DNA of 64,000 bases from Paracoccaceae bacterium (GCA_004153385.1 SDAL01000002.1:372001-436000), one strand, 5' to 3'; counted from the first letter of the stretch, positions 26,480 through 36,386 are shown. Made by a program: numbers and translations. Notes: generated by a model from the sequence alone, not told the origin.

Positions 26480-27387
26480 CCCCACCCGCGGCTGATCCCC
26501 GTGGTCCGGCGCTTGGCCTGCGCCGCAAGGCCGAGGCCGAGGCGCAAGCCCTGCCGCCCGTGCTGTTGGCCGCGCAAGCTTTGGCGCGCACGGTCCAGAT
26601 GGGGCATCATGGCCGCAGGCGTGCCGGCGTGGGCGAGGAATTCTGGCAATACCGTCCGGTCCATCAGGGCGACGAGGCGCGGTTTATCGACTGGCGCCGG
26701 TCGGGGCGGTCGGACACACAATATATACGCCAGCGCGAGATGCAGCAGGCCCAGACGCTTTATCTTTGGGTGGATAGCGGTGCATCGATGCAGTTTTCGG
26801 GCATGGTTGAAGGACGCAAGGCGCGTCCGATGAAATCAGAACGCGCGCAGGTGCTTGCGCTTGCCTTGGCCGCACTGGCGGTGCGCGCGGGGGAACGGGT
26901 CGGCTTGACTGGCGCGCAGGCCAGCCCCAGACCCGGTAAAGGGCAGTTGATGACACTGGCGCAGATCCTTTCGGCGGCAGCGGCGCAGTCAGACTATGAT
27001 CCGCCCGATACCGCCTCTGTGCGGGCACAATCCAAGGTGGTGCTTTTGTCCGATTTTCTGGGGGACCCACAGGACATCGAGAGACGGATCGGCCATCTTA
27101 GCGGGCGGGGTGTTACCGGTGTGATGATGCAGGTTCTTGATCCGGTCGAGGAAGGATTTCCCTTCGACGGTCGCACGGTGTTTGAATCCATGGCAGGCGC
27201 GGTGCGCTTTGAAACCCGAAGTGCTGGCGATTTGCGGGCGCGCTATCACGACCGGCTGGCCGGGCGGCGCGCGCATCTGGCGCGGATCGCGCAGGCGGCA
27301 GGCTGGCAGTTTTCCACCCACCACACCGGCGAGGCGGCGCAAGCGGCCTTGCTGTGGTTGCATAATGCGCTGGAACGGGGGCGCTGA
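26476..27387 (+). CDS. DUF58 domain protein
   Basis: This 303-aa protein has the DUF58 core RPVHQGDEARFIDWRRSGRSDTQYIRQREMQQAQTLYLWVDSGASM (residues about 56-101), in which the last part is the degenerate von Willebrand-like VDxSxSM site. Substituted residues there mean metal binding may differ from classical vWA domains. It starts with GTG, overlapping the MoxR stop by four bases, and its own stop overlaps the next start, so the four genes are translationally coupled. Confidence 0.9.
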   Translation: MTPPAADPRGPALGLRRKAEAEAQALPPVLLAAQALARTVQMGHHGRRRAGVGEEFWQYRPVHQGDEARFIDWRRSGRSDTQYIRQREMQQAQTLYLWVDSGASMQFSGMVEGRKARPMKSERAQVLALALAALAVRAGERVGLTGAQASPRPGKGQLMTLAQILSAAAAQSDYDPPDTASVRAQSKVVLLSDFLGDPQDIERRIGHLSGRGVTGVMMQVLDPVEEGFPFDGRTVFESMAGAVRFETRSAGDLRARYHDRLAGRRAHLARIAQAAGWQFSTHHTGEAAQAALLWLHNALERGR

Positions 27388-30209
27388 TGTGGATGATGGG
27401 GCCTTTGGGCTTTGGGACGCCATGGCTGTTGTCGGGGCTGCTGGCGCTGCCTTTGTTGTATCTGATGCTGCGGGCCGTACCGCCCGCGCCGATCCGGCGC
27501 CGTTTTCCGGGGGTGGCGCTATTGTTGGGGTTGGCCGACAAACAGGCCGAAGCGGCGCGCACTCCGTGGTGGCTGATGGTGCTGCGGATCGCGGCTCTGG
27601 CGGCGGCGATCATCGGATTTGCCGGCCCCGTGTTGCATCCGGCTGGGGGCGGGGCGGGCACAGGACCGCTGTTGATTTTGACGGATGCAAGCTGGGCATC
27701 GGCACGCGATTGGGCGCACCGGCAGGCGCGGATCACACAGGCGCTCGAGCAGGCGCAGGCGGCAGGACGCCCCGTTGCATTGGTCGCGCTGACCGATCCG
27801 CCGCCAGAACCCGTGTCGTTCAAAACCGCCGAGGCCGTTACACAGGCGTTGCCGGGGGTGCAGCCCAAGCCATGGGAGCCACAGGCCGGACTCGATCCGG
27901 CCTCGTTCCTGCCAGACGGGCCGTTTGATACCCTTTGGGTGTCAGACGGGCTGTCGCGCGAGGACCGCGATGATCTGCGCAAGGCGGTCGAGGCCGCGGG
28001 GCATTTGCGGGTGTGGCAATCCGGCGTGCCCGTGCTGGCGTTGGGGCCAAGCCGCATCGCCGATCGCGCGGTGGAGGTGCCGGTGCGCGCGGGGGCGCCG
28101 TTGTCCGCGACCATCGAGGTCACGGCCAACGGCCTCGATCCCGCTGGGATCGAGCGGGAGCTTGCCCGAAGCGCGGTCGCGATGGGGGGGCGCGCGCAGG
28201 CTGTGGCACGGTTCGATCTGCCGCCCGAGTTGCGTAACCGCGTGACCCGGTTCGAGATTGCCGGCCTGCGTTCCGCCGGTGCGGTGAGCCTGACCGATGA
28301 TGCGGTCAAGCGGCGTAAGGTGGCCGTTATTTCCGGTGGCACGCCGCGCGAGGGGCTGGAGCTGCTGGATCCTGCGCATTTTCTGCAAGAGGCACTGGAG
28401 CCTACGACCGATCTGATCCACGGCACGCTTGATGATGTGTTGGTGGCCAATCCGGATGTGATCATTCTGGCCGATGTTGCATCGATCGCCGATCCGGTCG
28501 CTTTGGAAAACTGGGTGGATGCAGGCGGGCTGTTGGTGCGCTTTGCCGGGCCCCGGCTGGCCAGCGCGACGCAACAGTATGATCCGCTGTTGCCGGTACA
28601 ATTAAGGGCGGGCGGGCGCTCCATCGGCGGGACCATGAGTTGGGGAGACCCCCGTGCCTTGGCTCCGTTTCCGGAAGGCTCGCCGTTCGAGGGGCTGGAG
28701 GTGCCCCCGGATGTGACCGTTCAGGCGCAGGTCATGGCCCAACCCGGTCCTGAACTGGGCGCGCGTACGATCGCGCGGCTGGTGGATGGCACGCCTTTGG
28801 TGACCCGTGCACCGATGGGCGATGGTGCGGTGGTCTTGTTTCACGTGACGGCCAATGCCGACTGGTCTTCCTTGCCCTTGTCGATCCTGTTTCCGCAAAT
28901 GCTGGAACGGCTGGCGATTTCGACAAGTCCCGACCGTCCCGAGGCGGCCGATTTGGCCGGGGTTACGTGGGTGCCCCAGCAGGTGATGGACGGGTTCGGT
29001 GCGCTGTCGGGGGCCAGCGGTGCGGCGGGGGTCGCGGGCGAAGATCTTGCCCGCGGCGTCACGGGGCCCGACCTTATGCCGGGGCTTTATACCGCGCAAT
29101 CGCGCGCCGTCGCCCTGAATGCCGTGCCGGCCGAACGTGCACTGGACGCGCCGCGATGGCCGGATACGGTGATTGTCGAGGGGCAAGAGAGCCTTGCATC
29201 CCGCGATCTGGAGGGGAGCTTTCTGGCAGCCGCCTTTCTGGCGCTGATGCTAGATATTCTTGCCACACTGTTTTTGTCGGGACGGCTTCGCGGGCCGCGT
29301 GGAACGCAGTTGGCAGGCGTTGCGGTGGCCGTGCTCGCGCTGACGTGGGTGTGGGGCGCAAACTCTGCCGCGCAGGCGCAGGCCGATGCAAGATCACAAC
29401 CTGTCCCCGCGCAGTCCCAGCAAGACACGGGCGATGGCGGCGCGGACCCGATGCCGTTGGGGCGCGCGATTCAGGCGGCCTCGAATGTGGTGTTTGCCCA
29501 TATCGTGACGGGCGATGCCGAGGTCGACCGGATCGCGCAGGCAGGTTTGGCCGGATTGTCACAAACCCTTTTCCAGCGCACGACGGTCGAGCCATCGACC
29601 CCCATGGCCCTGGATCTGGAAACCGATGATCTGGCGCTGTTTACGCTGATCTACTGGCCGGTCACCGCAGACCAGCCCGCGCCCAGTCCGCAGGCCTATG
29701 CAAAGCTGAACCGCTATCTGCGCGCGGGCGGAATGATCTTGTTCGACACGCGCGATGCGGATGTGTCTGGTATGGGCACGGCCACCCCCGAGGGCCGCAG
29801 GCTACAGGCGTTGGCCGCGCCGCTGGATATTCCGCCGCTGGCACCGATCCCCGAAGATCACGTGCTGACGCGCACATTTTATCTGTTGCAAAGTTTTCCG
29901 GGGCGGTTCGATGCGCCGATCTGGGTCGAGGCCGCTGCCCCGAGCGATGATCAGGCCCAAGGCATGCCGTTTCGAAACCTGAATGACGGGGTGACCCCTG
30001 TGGTGATCGGCGGCAATGACTGGGCGGGGGCTTGGGCCGTGGATAAGGCCGGTCGTCCGATGCGCCCTGTGGGCCGTGGCATGGGCGGCGAGCGCCAGCG
30101 CGAGATGGCGCGGCGGTTCGGGGTCAATCTGGTGATGCATGTGCTGACCGGCAACTATAAATCCGATCAGGTCCATGTGCCTGCACTTCTGGAAAGGCTT
30201 GGTCAGTGA
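27387..30209 (+). CDS. BatA-N/DUF4159 large membrane-anchored protein
   Basis: A 940-aa protein. The N-terminus has the BatA-type double membrane anchor (helices near residues 10-30 and 65-85) around IRRRFPGVALLLGL, followed by a large periplasmic part with von Willebrand-like features, a helix near 615-635 and another near 645-665, and a C-terminal DUF4159 domain (residues about 710-930; LALFTLIYWPVTAD, RYLRAGGMILFDTRDAD, GVNLVMHVLTGNYKSDQVH). DUF4159 resembles class-I amidotransferase folds without obvious catalytic residues. TGATG overlaps on both sides couple it to DUF58 and to the downstream gene. Confidence 0.88.
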   Translation: MWMMGPLGFGTPWLLSGLLALPLLYLMLRAVPPAPIRRRFPGVALLLGLADKQAEAARTPWWLMVLRIAALAAAIIGFAGPVLHPAGGGAGTGPLLILTDASWASARDWAHRQARITQALEQAQAAGRPVALVALTDPPPEPVSFKTAEAVTQALPGVQPKPWEPQAGLDPASFLPDGPFDTLWVSDGLSREDRDDLRKAVEAAGHLRVWQSGVPVLALGPSRIADRAVEVPVRAGAPLSATIEVTANGLDPAGIERELARSAVAMGGRAQAVARFDLPPELRNRVTRFEIAGLRSAGAVSLTDDAVKRRKVAVISGGTPREGLELLDPAHFLQEALEPTTDLIHGTLDDVLVANPDVIILADVASIADPVALENWVDAGGLLVRFAGPRLASATQQYDPLLPVQLRAGGRSIGGTMSWGDPRALAPFPEGSPFEGLEVPPDVTVQAQVMAQPGPELGARTIARLVDGTPLVTRAPMGDGAVVLFHVTANADWSSLPLSILFPQMLERLAISTSPDRPEAADLAGVTWVPQQVMDGFGALSGASGAAGVAGEDLARGVTGPDLMPGLYTAQSRAVALNAVPAERALDAPRWPDTVIVEGQESLASRDLEGSFLAAAFLALMLDILATLFLSGRLRGPRGTQLAGVAVAVLALTWVWGANSAAQAQADARSQPVPAQSQQDTGDGGADPMPLGRAIQAASNVVFAHIVTGDAEVDRIAQAGLAGLSQTLFQRTTVEPSTPMALDLETDDLALFTLIYWPVTADQPAPSPQAYAKLNRYLRAGGMILFDTRDADVSGMGTATPEGRRLQALAAPLDIPPLAPIPEDHVLTRTFYLLQSFPGRFDAPIWVEAAAPSDDQAQGMPFRNLNDGVTPVVIGGNDWAGAWAVDKAGRPMRPVGRGMGGERQREMARRFGVNLVMHVLTGNYKSDQVHVPALLERLGQ

Positions 30210-32365
30210 TGAACGGTTTGTCTTTGATCTGGGCGCCGATGGTGCCATGGCCGCTTCTTGCGGCGGCGGCCGTGTTATGTGCGGTTTTGTTGGGGTTTGC
30301 GATCTGGCGCGGCTTGCGGGGGTGGGCGCTACGTGCGCTGGCGGCGCTGGCGCTGTTGGCCGCGATTGCGCAGCCCTCGATACAGGCGCAGGAAACCGAA
30401 AACCTTGATGATATCGTTCTTCTGATGGATGATCGCACCGCCTCCCAGCGCCTGTCGGACCGTGGCACTCAGACCGATCGGGCGATTGCGGATCTGGGTG
30501 CGCAGATCAACGCGATGCCCGGCACGCAACTGCGCCGGATCAGCGTCGATGACGCGCCTGAAAACGGTGGCAGCCTGCTGGGTGGCGCCATGGCAGAAGC
30601 CTTGGCCGCCGAGCCGCGCGACCGGATCGCGGGGGCGCTTATGGTCAGCGATGGTCTGGCCCATGATGCCAGTGCCATGCCTGATTTTCCCGCGCCTCTG
30701 CATCTGTTGCAAACCGGACATCGCGCGGATTGGGACCGGCGTCTGGTCATCCAGACCGCTCCCAGTTTCGGGATCATCGGCGAGCCGGTGAGCATCCGGC
30801 TAAAAGTCGAAAACCAAGGCGCCGTTCCCGACGATGCCGGCAGCATGGCCGAGTTGACCATCTCCATCGACGGGGCCGAAAGCCAAAGCTATCAGGTGGA
30901 AGTGGGGCAGGCGCTGGAGTTGCCTCTGGTGCTTGATCACGGTGGCCAGAACGTGGTGCAGTTCTCGCTTGCGCCGGTGGCGGGTGAGTTGACCGCGCGC
31001 AACAATGACGCGGTCGTGCAGATCAACGGCGTGCGCGACAGGTTGCGGGTCCTGCTGGTGTCGGGCGAGCCGCATGCGGGCGAGCGCACATGGCGCAACC
31101 TTCTGAAATCCGATGCCGCGGTGGATCTTGTACATTTCACCATTTTGCGCCCGCCTGAAAAACAGGACGGGGTACCGGTGTCAGAGTTGTCGCTGATCGC
31201 CTTTCCCACGCGCGAACTGTTCATCGACAAGATTGACGAGTTCGATCTGATCATCTTTGACAGATACGCCGCGCGGGGCATTCTGCCGTATGAGTATTTT
31301 GCAAATATCGCGCGCTATGTGCGTGATGGCGGGGCGCTCCTTCTGTCAGCCGGGCCGGAATTTGCCACCGTTGAAAGCCTGTGGCAGACCAGCCTGCGCG
31401 ATATCCTGCCCGCCCGTCCGACGGGGCGCGTCTTTTCCGAGAGCTTTCTGCCCAGACCGACCGAACTGGGTTTGCGCCATCCTGTGACCGCCGGTCTGGA
31501 GGGGATGCCGCCGGTGTCCGGCGATGATCCGCCGCAGGGCGGGGGGGACGGCGCCGGACAGACGGCAACCGATGACACTGCACCGCATTGGGGTCACTGG
31601 TTGCGGCAGGTGGAACTGGGCGATGTCACCGGCGAGACCGTGTTGAAAGGGGCGCAGGAGGCCCCGCTTCTGGTGATGGACCGTGTGGGTGAGGGGCGTG
31701 TGGCGCTTCTGGCGTCGGATCAGGCGTGGCTTTGGGATCGCGGCTATGACGGCGGTGGTCCGCAGCTGGAATTGCTGCGCCGCATCGCGCATTGGGAAAT
31801 GAAAGAGCCGGAACTGGAGGAAGAGGCCTTGTTTGCCGAGGTCGAGCCCGGTTCCATGAGCTTTACCATCGTGCGGCGCAGCATGCGCGAGACCGCCGAT
31901 CCGGTGGAAATCGAACAACCCGATGGCCAGACCCGAACGGTGGAGTTGAGCGAGACGGAACCGGGCCGGTTTACCGCGCGCTTTACCGCGCCCGCGGCAG
32001 GCCTTTACCGCTTGCACCAGCCCGATGCGGATCGGGTGGTGGCTTTGGGCCCTGCCAGCCCGCGCGAATATGAAAATACCATTGCCACAGGCGATGTTGT
32101 GGGGCCCGCGATCACCGCCTCGAACGGCAGTGTGACGCGACTGGAGGACGGCGTGCCCCAAATCCGGCAGGTGGCCGAGGGGCGCGCCACCAGCGGTCGC
32201 GGCTGGATCGCGATCACACCGCGCGAGGCCCGCGCGACGACCGGATTGCGCGTTTTACCGATCCTGCCTGAATGGGGATGGCTGGTGTTGGTGGCAGGTC
32301 TGACGCTTGCGGCGTGGTTGCTGGAAGGCGGACGCCTAAGGCGCAAACGTTCGATGCAATCTTGA
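30209..32365 (+). CDS. Large membrane protein of the MoxR/DUF58 operon, amidotransferase-like fold
   Basis: This 718-aa protein has two N-terminal helices (residues about 8-30 and 35-52), a long periplasmic region, a segment resembling a class-I glutamine-amidotransferase-like Rossmann fold (DLIIFDRYAARGILPYEYFANIARYVRDGGALLLSAGPEF, residues about 348-387) and a C-terminal helix (about 685-705). The nucleophile position lacks an evident catalytic Cys. It is the last of the coupled set. Its function is unknown; the family always travels with MoxR and DUF58 as far as I recall. An 11-bp tandem repeat spans its stop codon. Confidence 0.85.
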   Translation: MNGLSLIWAPMVPWPLLAAAAVLCAVLLGFAIWRGLRGWALRALAALALLAAIAQPSIQAQETENLDDIVLLMDDRTASQRLSDRGTQTDRAIADLGAQINAMPGTQLRRISVDDAPENGGSLLGGAMAEALAAEPRDRIAGALMVSDGLAHDASAMPDFPAPLHLLQTGHRADWDRRLVIQTAPSFGIIGEPVSIRLKVENQGAVPDDAGSMAELTISIDGAESQSYQVEVGQALELPLVLDHGGQNVVQFSLAPVAGELTARNNDAVVQINGVRDRLRVLLVSGEPHAGERTWRNLLKSDAAVDLVHFTILRPPEKQDGVPVSELSLIAFPTRELFIDKIDEFDLIIFDRYAARGILPYEYFANIARYVRDGGALLLSAGPEFATVESLWQTSLRDILPARPTGRVFSESFLPRPTELGLRHPVTAGLEGMPPVSGDDPPQGGGDGAGQTATDDTAPHWGHWLRQVELGDVTGETVLKGAQEAPLLVMDRVGEGRVALLASDQAWLWDRGYDGGGPQLELLRRIAHWEMKEPELEEEALFAEVEPGSMSFTIVRRSMRETADPVEIEQPDGQTRTVELSETEPGRFTARFTAPAAGLYRLHQPDADRVVALGPASPREYENTIATGDVVGPAITASNGSVTRLEDGVPQIRQVAEGRATSGRGWIAITPREARATTGLRVLPILPEWGWLVLVAGLTLAAWLLEGGRLRRKRSMQS

Positions 32366-32390
32366 TCCGGGCTTGATCCGGGCTTGATAG
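32361..32390 (+). repeat. 11-bp tandem repeat over the stop codon of the MoxR operon
   Basis: CTTGATCCGGG occurs twice (32361-32371, 32372-32382) followed by a partial third copy CTTGATAGG. The first copy contains the TGA stop; each later copy contains another TGA in the same or another frame. Confidence 0.85.
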
Positions 32391-32498
32391 GGGCGGCCTG
32401 ATCGCGCCCTGCGCCGCGTCATCCGCATCGGCCCCTTGATCGCGACGCCGGAAACCGGCTTAGTTCTGGCCAAATGCCCGCCAACCCGAGGATGCGCC

Positions 32499-33050
32499 AT
32501 GTTCAAGCTTAAATCCCTGTTTATGGTGATTGCCGCATGCGGCGGGGCGCTTGGTGTTCTGGTCGCGGCAATTGCCCTGTCAGGGGCGCTTTATTCGGTG
32601 CAGGCCCCGCCACACGGCAGGGCGCAGGCGCAAATGTCGGCCGCGCCGGGCGATCTGCTGCCCACCGGCGCTGATGATGTGCAGGTTCTTGAAGACCAAC
32701 CGGGCGATGATCTGGCGTCTGCGGCCTCGCTCACCGGCGATCCGCTCACTGGCGATCCGCGTGCGGGCGAGAGGGTCTTTGCCAGATGCCGCGCCTGTCA
32801 CAAGCTGGATGGCAGCAACGGTTTGGGGCCGCATCTGGATGGTGTCGTGGGGCGGGCAGTGGCCTCGGTTGCCGGTTTTTCCTATTCGCCCGCGCTCGCC
32901 AATCATGGCGGTATCTGGGACCCTGCGATGCTTGATACGTGGCTGGCAGATCCGCGCGCCGCGATACCGGGCAATAAAATGACATTTGCAGGTCTGAAAG
33001 ACCCGCAGGACCGGGCCGACGTGATCGCCTATCTGGGGGGTGTCGATTGA
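32499..33050 (+). CDS. Membrane-anchored cytochrome c (c552/CycM type)
   Basis: A 183-aa cytochrome with an uncleaved N-terminal helix (residues about 5-33), a flexible linker containing a doubled LTGDP, and a class-I c-type domain: haem motif CRACH at 97-101, GPHLDGVVGR after it, and a probable Met161 axial ligand in PGNKMTF. Such proteins carry electrons from the bc1 complex to terminal oxidases. ATG at 32499 is chosen because the membrane anchor starts directly after it. It stands alone between the MoxR operon and the yej operon. Confidence 0.9.
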   Translation: MFKLKSLFMVIAACGGALGVLVAAIALSGALYSVQAPPHGRAQAQMSAAPGDLLPTGADDVQVLEDQPGDDLASAASLTGDPLTGDPRAGERVFARCRACHKLDGSNGLGPHLDGVVGRAVASVAGFSYSPALANHGGIWDPAMLDTWLADPRAAIPGNKMTFAGLKDPQDRADVIAYLGGVD

Positions 33051-33206
33051 CCCGAAAAGGCGGGCACGGGCACGATCATTGCCATAGCTGCGCCGAAAAA
33101 AGCCGCAATCACGGAGGTTTCACCCGAAACCTGTCTGTTCGGCTTCCGCATGTGGCTTTGGCAAGCTATTCTAATCGTGCGAAAACATATAGGCAAAGGG
33201 TTCCGG

Positions 33207-35153
33207 ATGGCTCATATGAGGGTGGATATGCGTGCAAAGATAACAAGTTTTCCGCAGGCCTTTCACCGGTCCGGTTTGCCCCCCGTCACATCTGACGGCA
33301 TCCGTCGCGTGATCGCGGCCATGGTGGGTGTGGTCTGTCTGGGGGCGGGCGCGCTGGCGCAGGCCCAAGAGGCGCAGCCCGATACCGGTATCATCACTGC
33401 CTCGGCGATCTCTGTGCTGAACGATCCGAAGTATCCCGAAGGCTTCGATCATCTGGACTACGTGAACCCCGATGCGCCCAAAGGCGGCGAGATTTCCGAA
33501 TGGACTATGGGCGCGTTCGACAACCTTAACCCTTACACGATCAAGGGGCGGGCTGCGGCGATGTCCTCGGCCCCGCACGAGGCCATTTTGGCCGGCACTG
33601 CCGATACCGTGGGCGAGGCCTATTGCCTGTTGTGCACCACGATGGAGTATCCTGCTACAAAAGACTGGGTCATTTTCCATCTGCGTGATGATGTGACATT
33701 CTCCGACGGCACGCCCATGACAGCGGATGACGTGCTGTTTTCCTACGAGACATTTCGCGATCACGGGTTGTCGAGCTTTCGCAAGGTGTTCGCCCAGCAG
33801 GTGCAATCTGCACAAGTGATCGACGACCACACCATCAAATTTACCTTTGTACCGGATGCGCCGCGCCGCGATATCATCCAGTCCGCAGGCGGGTTGCCGG
33901 TGCTGAGCAAGGCGCAATTCCAGCGCGACAAGATCAATCTGGACGAGACATCCGAGAAACCCCTGATCGGCACCGGCCCCTATATGTTCGGCGGGTCGCG
34001 CGACGGGCGCTCGATCACATGGATACGCAATCCCGAATATTGGGGCGCAAAGCACCCGCTCAACATCGGGCGCAATAATTTCGACAAGATCCGCATCGAA
34101 TATTTCGGCGATTACAATTCCGCCTTCGAGGCGTTCAAAAGCGGGGCCTACACGTTTCGCAACGAAGCAAGCTCGATCAACTGGGCCACGGGATATACTT
34201 TCCCTGCTGTGACAAACGGCAGTGTCGTAAAGGTCGAATTGCCCGACGGCAACGTGGCCTCGGGTCAGGGATTTTTGCTGAACATGCGGCGTGAAAAGCT
34301 GAAAGATGCCCGCGTGCGCGAGGCGCTGGGGCTGATGTTCAATTTCGAATGGTCGAACGAGACGTTGTTTTACGGCCTGTACGAGCGGGTAGGCTCGATC
34401 TGGGAAAACTCGCCATTGGAGGCGTCCGGCCCGCCCACCGATGCTGAACGTGCAATTCTGGCGCCACTGGCCGAGAACCTGCCAGACGGTATTCTGACTG
34501 ATGAGGCGGTATCGCCCCCCACATCGGGCAAGCGCCAGCTGGATCGTGGCAATATGCGCAAGGCCGCCGCCCTTCTGGATGCGGCAGGCTGGGAGGTGGG
34601 CGATGACGGTATGCGCTACAAAGACGGGCGTCCGCTGACGATTGCGATCCTCAATGACAGCCAGACCTTTGATCGGGTGATCAATCCCTATGTGGAAAAC
34701 CTGCGTGCGATCGGCGTGCACGCAAGCAACGAGCGTGTGGATGATGCGCAATATGAAAACCGCCGCCGCAGCCATGATTACGACATGATTTCGGGCCATG
34801 TCGGGCAGGATCTGCTGCCGGGCGCAGGGTTGCAGCAATATTTCGGTTCGGCCTCGGTGGATGGTGTGTTCAATGCAATGGGGCTGGCCAATCCGGCGAT
34901 TGACAAGATGATCCGGCTGGTCGAGGAGGCCGGCACCCAAGACGAGCTGACGACGCGTGTCCACGCGCTGGACCGCGGTCTGCGCGCGCTGCATTTCTGG
35001 GTGCCGCAGTGGTACAAGGCAATTCACACCGTCGCCTATTACGACATCTTCGATCACCCTGAAAACCTGCCCCCCTACGCACTGGGCGAGTTGGACTTCT
35101 GGTGGTACAACGCCGAAAAAGCACAAGCACTCAAGGCAAAAGGCGCGCTGTAA
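33207..35153 (+). CDS. yejA: ABC transporter periplasmic binding protein, YejA type
   Basis: An SBP family 5 protein of about 648 aa for oligopeptides (microcin C-type uptake in E. coli). A signal peptide follows a basic leader (RRVIAAMVGVVCLGAGALAQAQ). The mature part has YPEGFDHLDYVNPDAPKGG and WVIFHLRDDVTFSDGTPMTADDVLFSYE, typical of YejA. The start at 33207 with AAAGGG upstream gives a slightly long n-region; 33216 or 33228 are alternatives. It heads the operon yejA-B-E-F. Confidence 0.92.
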   Translation: MAHMRVDMRAKITSFPQAFHRSGLPPVTSDGIRRVIAAMVGVVCLGAGALAQAQEAQPDTGIITASAISVLNDPKYPEGFDHLDYVNPDAPKGGEISEWTMGAFDNLNPYTIKGRAAAMSSAPHEAILAGTADTVGEAYCLLCTTMEYPATKDWVIFHLRDDVTFSDGTPMTADDVLFSYETFRDHGLSSFRKVFAQQVQSAQVIDDHTIKFTFVPDAPRRDIIQSAGGLPVLSKAQFQRDKINLDETSEKPLIGTGPYMFGGSRDGRSITWIRNPEYWGAKHPLNIGRNNFDKIRIEYFGDYNSAFEAFKSGAYTFRNEASSINWATGYTFPAVTNGSVVKVELPDGNVASGQGFLLNMRREKLKDARVREALGLMFNFEWSNETLFYGLYERVGSIWENSPLEASGPPTDAERAILAPLAENLPDGILTDEAVSPPTSGKRQLDRGNMRKAAALLDAAGWEVGDDGMRYKDGRPLTIAILNDSQTFDRVINPYVENLRAIGVHASNERVDDAQYENRRRSHDYDMISGHVGQDLLPGAGLQQYFGSASVDGVFNAMGLANPAIDKMIRLVEEAGTQDELTTRVHALDRGLRALHFWVPQWYKAIHTVAYYDIFDHPENLPPYALGELDFWWYNAEKAQALKAKGAL

Positions 35154-35192
35154 CGCGCTGCACTCGGATCGAGCGGAAAGGGGCGCAACCCA

Positions 35193-36386
35193 ATGGGTGC
35201 CTATATTCTGAAGCGGTTGCTTCTGGTGATACCGACATTGCTCGGGATCATGATCGTTAATTTCACCCTGACCCAATTTGTCCCCGGCGGGCCGATCGAA
35301 CAGATCCTGGCCCGTGTGGAAGGCGATGCTGACAGCTTGCGCAACATTGCAGGTGGCGGTGATGCGGGTGCCGGGCAGGGCGGTATGGCAGATAGCTATC
35401 AAGGTGCGCGGGGGATATCGCCCCAGCAGCTTGCGCAGCTGGAGGTACAGATGGGCTTTTCGCGCATCGTGTGCACGCCCGATTACACCGGCACGCCCGA
35501 TCTGGGAGCCCCCGAATGCACCACAGAAAAGATCGGCGCGATCGAGCGGTTTTTCATCATGATGGGCAACTACCTGACCTTCGATTTTGGGCAAAGCTAT
35601 TTCCATTCGGCCAGCGTGATGGAACTGGTGGCCGACAAGTTGCCGGTCTCGATCACCTTGGGGCTGTGGTCCACCCTGATCGCTTATGTGATCTCGATCC
35701 CGTTGGGCATCCGCAAGGCCGTGCGCGACGGCACGCCGTTTGACACATGGACATCGGGGCTGATCGTCATCGCCTATGCCATTCCGGGATTTCTGTTTGC
35801 GGTGCTTTTGCTGGTATTGTTCGTTTCGGGTAACTGTTTTTCGATCCCGTTTGTGCCCGACAGCTGGAACCCCACCTGTTACAAGCTGTTCCCGTTGCGT
35901 GGTCTGACGTCGGATAACTTCGACCAGTTAACAGCCTTCGGGCAGGTCAAGGATTACCTGTGGCATATCGTGCTGCCGGTTGCTGCCATCACGATTTCCA
36001 GCTTTGCCACGCTGACGCTTTTGACCAAGAACTCGTTTCTCGACGAGATCAACAAGCAATATGTGATCACCGCGCGCGCCAAGGGCCTGAACGAACGTGG
36101 CGTGTTATACGGCCATGTGTTTCGCAACGCGATGCTGATCGTCATCGCCGGATTTCCGGCCACATTCCTTGGCGTGTTCTTCGGCTCGTCGATCATCGTC
36201 GAGACGATCTTCTCGCTCGACGGGCTGGGATTGTTGGGCTTTCAGGCCGCGGTGGAGCGGAATTATCCGGTGATTTTCGGCACGCTTTATGTCTTTGGGC
36301 TGATCAGTCTGGTGGTCGGGATCTTGTCCGATCTGATGTATGTTTTTGTTGATCCACGGATCGATTTCGAAAAAAGGAGCGGATAA
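35193..36386 (+). CDS. yejB: ABC transporter permease, YejB type, with two cysteine-bearing loop insertions
   Basis: An inner-membrane permease of 397 aa with about six helices and the EAA loop ITARAKGLNERGVLYGHVFRNAM (residues 292-314). It is longer than the roughly 360 aa usual for YejB because of two insertions in periplasmic loops, one around residues 91-113 (Cys94, Cys109) and one around 213-231 (Cys215, Cys229). The surrounding segments MGNYLTFDFGQSYF and LFPLRGLTSDNF match the family. It starts 39 bases after yejA. Confidence 0.92.
   Translation: MGAYILKRLLLVIPTLLGIMIVNFTLTQFVPGGPIEQILARVEGDADSLRNIAGGGDAGAGQGGMADSYQGARGISPQQLAQLEVQMGFSRIVCTPDYTGTPDLGAPECTTEKIGAIERFFIMMGNYLTFDFGQSYFHSASVMELVADKLPVSITLGLWSTLIAYVISIPLGIRKAVRDGTPFDTWTSGLIVIAYAIPGFLFAVLLLVLFVSGNCFSIPFVPDSWNPTCYKLFPLRGLTSDNFDQLTAFGQVKDYLWHIVLPVAAITISSFATLTLLTKNSFLDEINKQYVITARAKGLNERGVLYGHVFRNAMLIVIAGFPATFLGVFFGSSIIVETIFSLDGLGLLGFQAAVERNYPVIFGTLYVFGLISLVVGILSDLMYVFVDPRIDFEKRSG

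Noticed and set aside
27113-28636. A 507-codon open frame antisense to the DUF58/DUF4159 genes.
   Set aside because: Low-complexity Ser/Arg/Ala-rich antisense translation of real genes.
33171-35606. An 811-codon open frame antisense to yejA and the start of yejB.
   Set aside because: It mirrors a strongly supported transporter gene; high GC with biased codon choice removes antisense stops. It has no ribosome site or recognisable domain.
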